A stretch of 64,000 nt of DNA from Glycocaulis albus (lineage in GTDB: Bacteria; Pseudomonadota; Alphaproteobacteria; Caulobacterales; Maricaulaceae), in the NCBI RefSeq assembly GCF_014639075.1, contig NZ_BMFS01000002.1, positions 186,001 to 250,000 on the forward strand, written 5' to 3'. The translations under genes were made by a program, and so were the position numbers. The notes beneath the pieces were generated by a model. The model was not told the DNA's origin. It worked only from the letters and a program-made list of their open reading frames with translations, and did no database searches. Below, one piece after another: positions 57,649 to 64,000 of the stretch. Position 1 is the first letter of the stretch. The number at the start of each line of letters is the position of its first letter.

Positions 57649-59889
57649 CTACCCCGAATAATAGCTGCGATAGTTCTTGTAATAATAGGACGAGCCCTCA
57701 TACCCGTAGCGGGCCTGCGCGTTCATATCGACCTGCGCAAGGGCAACGCCGAGCACATTCGCCCTCACATCGTGCAAGGTTTCCAGTGCGCTGGCAGCGG
57801 CCTCGCGCGGCGTCGTCTTCCATTTCACATTCATCACCACCGCATCGGCCCTCGCGGCGATAACCCGTGTATCGGTCACGGCCAGAACGGGCGCTGTATC
57901 AATCAACACCAGATCATAACGCTGGCGCAGAACGGCCATGAGGGATTTGAAGGCGTCGGAATTGAACACGTCACGCGGGGTAAACTGGGATTCGACAACA
58001 GGCAGGATGTGAAGCCCCTGCTCGGCATCCGCCACCAGCACCTCATCCAGCGTGCAGTCGCCAGACAGCACTTCCAGCAAGCCCTTCGCCGCCTGCGGAG
58101 CGGCAGCCTTGGTCAGCAGGCGGCGGCGCAGATCACAATCCATGATCAGCGTGCGCGACCCCGACATCGCGGATATGCGCCCGAGCGAATAGGTCGTGGT
58201 TGTCTTGCCCTCGCCCGGCAGCGCAGACGTTATCGCCACCGTCTTGTGTGCGGCATCAATGTTGGAAAGCAGGATCGCCGAACGGATCACGCGGAAGGCT
58301 TCTGCAATGCCGGAAAGCGGGTTCTCGCGGATATAGTCGTAAGGCTGATCGCTTTTGCCGGATCTCTTCCGGCCGAACCGCCCCTGCCCCAGCAGCGGCA
58401 CGGATGCGATATGCGCCACGCCCAGCTCGCGCTCGACATCGGCTTCGGTGCGCACCCCGTTATCAAATACCTCCAGCAGAACGATGGTACCCGCCCCCGC
58501 CATGCCGGCCAGAATAAGGCCCATGGCCAGATTGAGCATCCAGTTGGGCGCGCTGGGTTCCAGCGGCACCGGCGCGCGCGCAACGATACGCGCATCAGCC
58601 GTCGTTAGGTCGTCCTGTTCGCTCGTCTGACGGAAGCGGTTCAGGAAGGATTCGAACAGTGTGCGCGAGGCCTCCGCCTCCCGCTCGAGTTCACGCAGAC
58701 GCACCAGCGCCCGGTTATTCGTGACCAGCTCGTCGCGGAAACCCGCCAGCGTGTTTTGCAATGATGCCACCCGCTGACGGGCGACATTCACCTCGGTCTC
58801 CAGCCCGGCGACAATGCGTTGTATTTCACGGCTGATCTGCTCTTCCAGATCGGCCACCTCGCGTTCAACGGCCAGAAACTCCGGGTGACGCGGGCCATAG
58901 CGCGATGCCAGATCACTGCGGCGGCGGCTGGTCTCGGTCTGCTGGGCTCGCAAGGCCCGGATGGTTTCCGAGCGCAGCACCTCGCCGATCGTGTCGAGCG
59001 ACGCACCGCGATCCAGCTGCGTCTGAACGCTGCGCAGGGACGATTCGGCAGCCGACAGTTCGGCCCGCTGAATGGCAAGCTGTGCATTGAGATCCGAAAT
59101 CTGCTGTTCGGTCAGGCTGCTGCCGCCCGCATCCAGCAGGCCGTTCTCTGCCCGGTAAAGCTCTACAGCTTGCTCTGCCGTGCGCACTTCCTCGCGCAGC
59201 ACATCCAGACGCTGATTCAGCCAGGTATTGGCACGCTCGGTCGCGTCGAATTTCGCTTCCAGCTGGGACAGCAGATAGAGATCGGCGAAGGCATTGGCGA
59301 TACGCGCGGCCTTGGCGGGATCTTCCGAGCGAAATGCGATCGATATGACATAGGTCATCCCCGAACGGCGCGCAGAAAGCCGGTCCAGCACCGCCGAGGT
59401 TACCGACTCCAGCGTACGCTGGCCGTCATCGACGCCCGGACTGGCGGCCTGGGAGGGCACGAGTGCGGACAGAAAGTTGCGCACGGCGCTCGTAATAGCC
59501 CCAAGGCCCGATGGCTCGCGCAGCTGGCTGTTGAATTCCGGGTCGGCCGTCAGATCCAGCCTCTCGATCACGGCGAGCGCCAGCGAGCGGCTCTGGATAA
59601 GCTGCACCTCGGTGTCCAGCGCCTGTGCATCGGAGCCCACGCCGGTCAGCACGGCCTCGATATCGACAACCTGGGACTGGCGGGAATCGATGATGACACT
59701 GGCTGTCGCCGTGTATTGCGGCGTCATTTGCATGGTCACGATGACCGTCAGCGCGAACACCGCGAAGGCCACTGCGGCGAAAACCGGCAGACGCCGGCGG
59801 AATATCCGCCACAACTGACGCAGATCGACCAGCTCGTCCCCGGCGGCCTGATCGGCATGCAGCGGCTGCTCGCCTCGATTATACGCCAT
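57649..59889 (-). CDS. Wzc-like polysaccharide co-polymerase with tyrosine autokinase domain
   Basis: This 746-residue inner membrane protein has an N-terminal Wzz domain with a first helix at about 38-60, a long periplasmic coiled coil (about 200-420), a second helix near 445-468, and a cytoplasmic BY-kinase domain. The kinase has Walker A ALPGEGKTTT, Walker A' RTLIMDCDLRRR and Walker B DLVLIDTAPVLAVTD. The C-terminal 21 residues contain eight tyrosines, the autophosphorylation cluster. It should control chain length and export of a surface polysaccharide. The ATG at 59889 opens MAYNRGEQPL. No glycosyltransferases lie beside it. Confidence 0.92.
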   Translation of the reverse strand: MAYNRGEQPLHADQAAGDELVDLRQLWRIFRRRLPVFAAVAFAVFALTVIVTMQMTPQYTATASVIIDSRQSQVVDIEAVLTGVGSDAQALDTEVQLIQSRSLALAVIERLDLTADPEFNSQLREPSGLGAITSAVRNFLSALVPSQAASPGVDDGQRTLESVTSAVLDRLSARRSGMTYVISIAFRSEDPAKAARIANAFADLYLLSQLEAKFDATERANTWLNQRLDVLREEVRTAEQAVELYRAENGLLDAGGSSLTEQQISDLNAQLAIQRAELSAAESSLRSVQTQLDRGASLDTIGEVLRSETIRALRAQQTETSRRRSDLASRYGPRHPEFLAVEREVADLEEQISREIQRIVAGLETEVNVARQRVASLQNTLAGFRDELVTNNRALVRLRELEREAEASRTLFESFLNRFRQTSEQDDLTTADARIVARAPVPLEPSAPNWMLNLAMGLILAGMAGAGTIVLLEVFDNGVRTEADVERELGVAHIASVPLLGQGRFGRKRSGKSDQPYDYIRENPLSGIAEAFRVIRSAILLSNIDAAHKTVAITSALPGEGKTTTTYSLGRISAMSGSRTLIMDCDLRRRLLTKAAAPQAAKGLLEVLSGDCTLDEVLVADAEQGLHILPVVESQFTPRDVFNSDAFKSLMAVLRQRYDLVLIDTAPVLAVTDTRVIAARADAVVMNVKWKTTPREAAASALETLHDVRANVLGVALAQVDMNAQARYGYEGSSYYYKNYRSYYSG

Positions 59890-60018
59890 GACTACCCCGG
59901 ATATTCGACTAGGCGGCCTCGCAGGCACTCACGCGTTAGCGCGAGTGTCATCAGCCGCCAGAACTGTAAACAGGAAAGCAATTTCGGGGCCAGTGCTGGC
60001 CGCATTGCGGTGCTTGCC

Positions 60019-61317
60019 TCAGTATTGCAGCACGACACCGAGCATGAAGCGATTGGTGCTGAAATCGCGCGGCCCAGCAGTGCCGGACGAACTCTGGTCG
60101 AGATGGCTGTAGCTCGCCGTCAGGCCCACATTGCGGTTCATCAGATAGGTCGCCTGGACGGTTGCGCCCCAGCGCTCATCCTCTCGGTCAATGCCCTGAT
60201 ACTCGTCATTGGCGTAATCGACCCGCGCCGTCAGAATGACATTGCGCAGCAGCTCATGGTCGGCCTGGGCCGACACCGAGGTGCCAATATAGCCGGCCGA
60301 GGCGGCAATGCCGGAATCCTCGATGCCGCGGCGGGCGGTGAACGTGAAGGTGGTCAGCTGGGTCGGGAACCATTCGAGCAGGCCGTCAACACTCACACCG
60401 TCCACCGAACCGAAAACGGGGCTGTCATATTCCTGCTTCATGTAACCGACGCCGATCTCCCCGCGCGCCAGCCCGCCAAGATCGAACTCGACACCCACAT
60501 CAAACGTGTAGCCGTCAGAATCGCGGTTGGTGGCCACGGCCGGAGGCGACAGGCGGAAATCGCGCTGATTGTGCCGGTAGCGCGCGAAGACAGCCGTGTC
60601 CGGGCTGATTGCCAGATCACCGCGCAGGGTGAAACGGTGCATGTCCTGATCGCGGAAATCCTGGCTCGCGACACCGCCGCCGATCAGCAGCGCATCGTCA
60701 TAGTCCGATTTCGCGAAATCATATCCGCCCCGGAGGCGCAGCCGGTTGAAGGTATGCTCGGCACCGATGGCAAAAGTGGTCGTGTCAAAGCGTATCGGCT
60801 CGGCGGCGAACCCGGCAGCACCGGCAGAGGTGCGCGGCTCCGTGCCACGGCTGTGAGACGCCGAGGCACCCACCGAGCTGCCACGATAGATATCCAGCCG
60901 GCCACCCGCACCCAGCGAGTAATCGGTGGTGCTCTCGGAGCCGAAATCGGCGTACTCGTTGTGGCGGACATCGGCGAACGCATTGAAGGCGTGACGTGAC
61001 CAGGTCGTATCAACCGTCACCGACGGGTTGATCACGAAAATGGTATCGGACTCTTCGTTCGTCGCTGTCGCGAAGATATTGTCGTTGAACTCGACACCCA
61101 GCTCCAGCTGGGGGCGCCAGATGAAGGCGCCGGACCGAATGCCGAGGGCGTCATACTCAGGGCGGGGACGCTGCGTGACACTGACATTGCGGTCACGATC
61201 CCAGAGCCATTGCGCGTCGGCGGTGCCGACAGCTCCAACGCCAGCTGCCCCGCTGGCGGTCAGCGTCAATGCTACCGTGCCTGCACCCGAAAACAGCTTG
61301 TTCTTAAGGCCAACCAT
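60019..61317 (-). CDS. Outer membrane beta-barrel protein (BBP2-like)
   Basis: This 432-residue protein has a signal peptide (about 1-36, ending TADAQ), then alternating beta strands rich in aromatic and arginine residues, with FIWRPQLELGVEFNDNIFAT typical of the putative beta-barrel porin 2 family, and a C-terminal strand ending GVVLQY. Members are common beside polysaccharide export genes. It lies between a secreted protein gene and the Wzc-like kinase gene on the same strand, so a role in exporting or holding the polysaccharide is likely but inferred. Confidence 0.8.
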   Translation of the reverse strand: MVGLKNKLFSGAGTVALTLTASGAAGVGAVGTADAQWLWDRDRNVSVTQRPRPEYDALGIRSGAFIWRPQLELGVEFNDNIFATATNEESDTIFVINPSVTVDTTWSRHAFNAFADVRHNEYADFGSESTTDYSLGAGGRLDIYRGSSVGASASHSRGTEPRTSAGAAGFAAEPIRFDTTTFAIGAEHTFNRLRLRGGYDFAKSDYDDALLIGGGVASQDFRDQDMHRFTLRGDLAISPDTAVFARYRHNQRDFRLSPPAVATNRDSDGYTFDVGVEFDLGGLARGEIGVGYMKQEYDSPVFGSVDGVSVDGLLEWFPTQLTTFTFTARRGIEDSGIAASAGYIGTSVSAQADHELLRNVILTARVDYANDEYQGIDREDERWGATVQATYLMNRNVGLTASYSHLDQSSSGTAGPRDFSTNRFMLGVVLQY

Positions 61318-61409
61318 CTCGTCCCCACCTTCAATGCGTCACGCACCCGATGCCCGGTTCTGACGGCGGATGGCCATATCAGCCGATCCGCCGCAGGGTC
61401 TGTTCAGTC

Positions 61410-61844
61410 TTAGTAGTCAGAGCCACCACGGCCGCCAGGAGGCGGAGGCGGGGGCGGCGTGGGTGTGCTGCCGGCGGGGCCACCAGGCACACCCGCAACA
61501 CCGGAGCTGGACAGCTGGGCCGAAACGCTTTGCGTTGCGGACTGGGCTGCTGCGGTCTGCATGACCGGGTTGGCAGAAGCGACTGTGAGGGCCGCGGCCG
61601 CAGTCTGGCTGTCCGCGCCAGATGCCAGAATGGCGGCAACGATGGCCGCCTCGACTTCTTCCGCAGATGCATCCGGACCGAGCGCCGCAACGGCGGCGAC
61701 AATTGCGTCGGCGACTTCCTGAACGGTCGGGGCTTCCTGAACAGCGGCGATCGCATGCGCCGGCATGCTCACGGCTCCGGCCGGAACAAGACCAAATATC
61801 GCGGCGCCCAAAACAGCTTTTGAAAACTTGATAGCGGATTTCAT
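61410..61844 (-). CDS. Small secreted Ala-rich protein with polyproline tail
   Basis: I do not recognise this 144-residue protein. A signal peptide (about 1-31, ending PAHAIA) is followed by an alanine-rich acidic helical region (about 35-105) and a serine/glycine/proline tail holding seven consecutive prolines and the end GGRGGSDY. A GGAGGGG ribosome binding site precedes the ATG at 61844. It is the first gene of the operon with the beta-barrel and Wzc-like genes, which suggests a structural or surface role. Confidence 0.7.
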   Translation of the reverse strand: MKSAIKFSKAVLGAAIFGLVPAGAVSMPAHAIAAVQEAPTVQEVADAIVAAVAALGPDASAEEVEAAIVAAILASGADSQTAAAALTVASANPVMQTAAAQSATQSVSAQLSSSGVAGVPGGPAGSTPTPPPPPPPGGRGGSDY

Positions 61845-62100
61845 TATGAACCCCTCCGAATTTACTTTCGGTTTACCACTATCAAAACCCTGCTTGCCGC
61901 GCCAGCCAAATCACATGCGAACCGGGTGTTCGCGCTACTGGCGCAGCAATATTCGCTTCTAGATGCAAAAATGACACGCTGCCATCCACCTGCACCCTTC
62001 CAGCCGCCGAGCAGCGTGCCGTGTACAGACCGATTATACATTCTTTAAGTGCTGGAATCGCATTACTTGCTGAACTGTCAAATATCCGGGGGCCAGTCTG
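61845..62100. other. Divergent intergenic region upstream of the surface operon
   Basis: This 256-base, relatively AT-rich stretch separates the secreted-protein gene (-) from the small tail-anchored protein gene (+). It holds the inverted repeat GCGAAC-N5-GTTCGC (61917-61933) and several A/T-rich hexamers, but no promoter match I would trust. No small gene with a good ribosome binding site was found. Confidence 0.4.
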
Positions 62101-62427
62101 ATGGCTGTCAATGCACGGTCTGAAAACGCCGACAGCACAGTTTCCGGCACATTGTCCGATGACATTGCCATACCCGCAATGAGCAACCCGCCGGCTCGCT
62201 TTCTGGATACGCCGACATGTCCGGTCAGCCCCGCCCTCTCACCGGCGCGCTCGCTCCAGCATCATCTTGACGCGCAGCTAGCCGGGTTCAATGTCCAGAT
62301 CACCGACACCGGCCTGCCCGGTGAAAAGCCCAAATGGTCAACCCGGCGCACGCTCGCACTGGTCGTCGCCATCAATGGCGTCGCCTGGACCGCTCTGGTC
62401 TGGGCGGTTGCCGCGCTGATACGCTGA
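62101..62427 (+). CDS. Hypothetical small protein with C-terminal membrane helix
   Basis: I do not recognise this 108-residue protein. The first about 80 residues are polar, rich in Ser, Pro and Ala. The C-terminus is a single hydrophobic helix (about 84-105, TLALVVAINGVAWTALVWAV) preceded by basic residues KWSTRR and followed by only a few residues, so it looks tail-anchored with the polar part in the cytoplasm. A GGGGG run lies about ten bases before the ATG. It faces away from the surface operon and converges on tRNA-Glu. Confidence 0.6.
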   Translation: MAVNARSENADSTVSGTLSDDIAIPAMSNPPARFLDTPTCPVSPALSPARSLQHHLDAQLAGFNVQITDTGLPGEKPKWSTRRTLALVVAINGVAWTALVWAVAALIR

Positions 62428-62484
62428 CCTGGCCAGCCGCGAGTAGCCCCACGCGCAACCATGATTGCTGGAATAGTCTCGCGG

Positions 62485-62559
62485 TGGCAGGCCCTAGGGG
62501 AATCGAACCCCTCTTTCCAGGTTGAAAACCTGGCGTCCTAACCGATAGACGAAGGGCCC
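62485..62559 (-). tRNA. tRNA-Glu (TTC anticodon)
   Basis: This 75-base gene reads GGGCCCTTCGTCTATCGGTT from the 5' end. The anticodon arm CCAGGTTTTCAACCTGG gives TTC, and the T-arm is AGGGGTTCGATTCCCCT. The acceptor stem pairs GGGCCCT with AGGGCCT, leaving a terminal G1-U72 wobble, and CCA is encoded. It lies downstream of recJ on the same strand and is a substrate of the GltX in this window. Confidence 0.95.
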
Positions 62560-62578
62560 GCATCAACGCGAGAGCGGT

Positions 62579-62607
62579 TCTATATCCAAGCGGAATCCCT
62601 CACGCAA
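62579..62607 (-). promoter_or_regulatory. Putative tRNA-Glu promoter
   Basis: On the minus strand TTGCGT (62607-62602) and TATAGA (62584-62579) are 17 bases apart, about 20 bases upstream of the tRNA 5' end, in the gap after recJ. Confidence 0.5.
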
Positions 62608-62653
62608 GCCCTGCAGGTAGCTTCTTGTACAAGATTGCGCAGTGCGGCCGCGT

Positions 62654-64000
62654 TCAACCTGCTGCTGCCATGTCTTCCAGATGCAGCTCGGCCTTGCGTC
62701 CGAAGCGATTATCTTCGGCCTTGATCCGCCCGGCCACATGCCATTTGCGGTCCCGCCCGGCCATGAGGGCATCGCCGAGCGGCTTTCCCAGCGCCCGGAA
62801 GGCGATCCCGGAGAGCTGCGCGCCCGTACCGGCTTCGAACGTGAAGCGCAGATGGCCTGTGCCGACCTCTTTGACGAAGCGTATGTGCAGGTCAGACAGG
62901 GCAAAGCGCGGCTCGGGGTTACCCATGCCAAATGGAGCGGCCTGCTTCAGGGATTCCCCGAAATCGAAATCCACCGCTGCCGGATGAACAATCCCGTCCA
63001 GCCGCAAGGTCCGGGCCTCATCGGCGGCGGCCCATTCCGGCGCGAGGCGTTCGGTGAGGAATTGCCGCAAGGCGTCAATCCGGTCTGCATCCACGGTCAG
63101 CCCCGCCGCCATGGCGTGCCCGCCGCCCTTCTCCAGCAGGCCTGATTCGCGCGCGGCGAGTATCGCATTGCCCAGATGGACGCCCGGGCATGACCGGCCC
63201 GATCCCTTGCCCACGCCGTTCTCCACGCCGATCACGATAGTGGGCCGGTTGAACTGGTCCTTGATGCGCCCGGCCGCAATACCGATGACGCCGGGATGCC
63301 AGCCTTCGCCCGCCAGCACGATAACAGGCCCGCTGACATCGATGCGGCCCGACTCAATATCCTCGAGCGCGGCTGTCAGAACCGCGTCCTCTATCGCCTT
63401 GCGTTCGGCATTCAGCCGGTCAAGCTCAAGCGCGATCTCGCGGACGCGCACCGGATCATCGCTGCTCAGCAATTCCAGCCCGAGGCCCGCCACGCCGACG
63501 CGCCCGCCGGCATTTATACGCGGCCCCAGAAGGAAGCCGGCATGATAGGGGCTTGCCGGTCCCGACAGGCCGGAGACCTCCGCCAGCGCCGCCAGACCGG
63601 CCTTCTGCCAGCCACTCATCACTTTGAGGCCTTGTGTGACAATCGCCCGATTAGGCCCGGTCAGCGGCACCACGTCGCAGACCGTGCCAAGCGCCGCCAG
63701 ATCGGTCATGGCGAGGATATCCGGCTCCCCGGACTTGAAAGCGCCCCGCGCCCTGCCCTCGCGGTTCAGCGCAGCCAGAAACACCAGCGTAACGCCTGCC
63801 GCCGCCATATGCCCGCAGCCCGATGTGTCGCCCGGCTGGTTGGGGTTGACCAGCGCCAGCGCAGGCGGTGGAGCGCCGTCCATGAGATGGTGATCGATCA
63901 CCACGACCGGCAGGCCCATGCCCGCCGCGCTTTCCAGCGCGCTGTGTGCCGCCGCACCGCAATCCACCGTCACGACCAGTCCGGCGCCGGCCGCCTGAAG
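62654..64000 (-). CDS. recJ: Single-stranded-DNA-specific exonuclease RecJ, C-terminal part (5' truncated)
   Basis: The frame is open to the last base of the window, so the start is outside; about 448 codons are visible. The visible part starts within the DHH domain (VVTVDCGAAAH, VVVIDHHL, GDTSGCGHMAAAG) and continues to the DHHA1 domain with GINAGGRVGVAGLGLEL, GEGWHPGVIGIAAGRI, KGSGRSCPGVHLG and GGGHAMAAGLTVD, then the C-terminal OB fold. RecJ degrades single strands 5' to 3' in recombination and mismatch repair. tRNA-Glu follows it. Confidence 0.96.
   Translation of the reverse strand, partial: LQAAGAGLVVTVDCGAAAHSALESAAGMGLPVVVIDHHLMDGAPPPALALVNPNQPGDTSGCGHMAAAGVTLVFLAALNREGRARGAFKSGEPDILAMTDLAALGTVCDVVPLTGPNRAIVTQGLKVMSGWQKAGLAALAEVSGLSGPASPYHAGFLLGPRINAGGRVGVAGLGLELLSSDDPVRVREIALELDRLNAERKAIEDAVLTAALEDIESGRIDVSGPVIVLAGEGWHPGVIGIAAGRIKDQFNRPTIVIGVENGVGKGSGRSCPGVHLGNAILAARESGLLEKGGGHAMAAGLTVDADRIDALRQFLTERLAPEWAAADEARTLRLDGIVHPAAVDFDFGESLKQAAPFGMGNPEPRFALSDLHIRFVKEVGTGHLRFTFEAGTGAQLSGIAFRALGKPLGDALMAGRDRKWHVAGRIKAEDNRFGRKAELHLEDMAAAG

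Overview
This window comes from a GC-rich alphaproteobacterium, most likely of the Caulobacterales/Maricaulales/Hyphomonadaceae group. This is inferred from gene order (nuoA-N, birA, coaX, rnj, proS, lolCD, dnaE, rpsB, tsf, pyrH, frr, uppS, cdsA, dxr, rseP, bamA, lpxD, fabZ, lpxA, lpxI, lpxB), LpxI instead of LpxH, a short ProRS without editing domain, and direct-repeat LexA boxes (GTTC-N7-GTTC). I saw no insertion sequence, prophage or CRISPR array. Almost everything is core chromosome.

Region by region. 1-5.8 kb (+): the end of a PpiD-like chaperone, then trpE, trpG, trpD and trpC, with an opposing divergent-polysaccharide-deacetylase gene wedged between trpE and trpG. 5.8-11.6 kb: lexA with its own SOS boxes, comEC on the opposite strand, then gltX and gltA. 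11.6-26.2 kb (-): an envelope and translation block. It holds rpsB-tsf-pyrH-frr, isoprenoid and phospholipid steps (dxr, uppS, cdsA), rseP, bamA, a Skp-like chaperone, and lipid A synthesis. 26.4-36.9 kb (-): dnaE, a tiny SOS-box-controlled membrane peptide gene, lolD, lolC/E, proS, a DUF1467 gene, methylmalonyl-CoA epimerase, RNase J and coaX. 36.9-53.6 kb (-): birA and the full 14-gene complex I operon, which carries three passenger genes. 54.0-57.4 kb (+): a MacA/MacB-type tripartite efflux operon ending at a strong terminator. 57.4-62.6 kb: tRNA-Asp, a three-gene surface operon (secreted Pro-rich protein, beta-barrel protein, Wzc-like tyrosine autokinase), a small tail-anchored protein gene and tRNA-Glu. 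62.65-64 kb (-): the C-terminal part of recJ.

The most interesting item is at 29937-30105. A 30-codon ORF with a good ribosome binding site encodes a single-pass membrane peptide. It is preceded by a sigma70-like promoter and two LexA-box-like direct repeats. This is what a SidA-type SOS division inhibitor gene would look like, and it sits directly upstream of dnaE. With lexA and its autoregulatory boxes in the same window, it gives a partial picture of the DNA damage response.

All assignments rest on reading protein motifs and gene order; no database search was run. Start codons were chosen from family length, overlap and visible ribosome binding sites, and many differ from the longest open frame.
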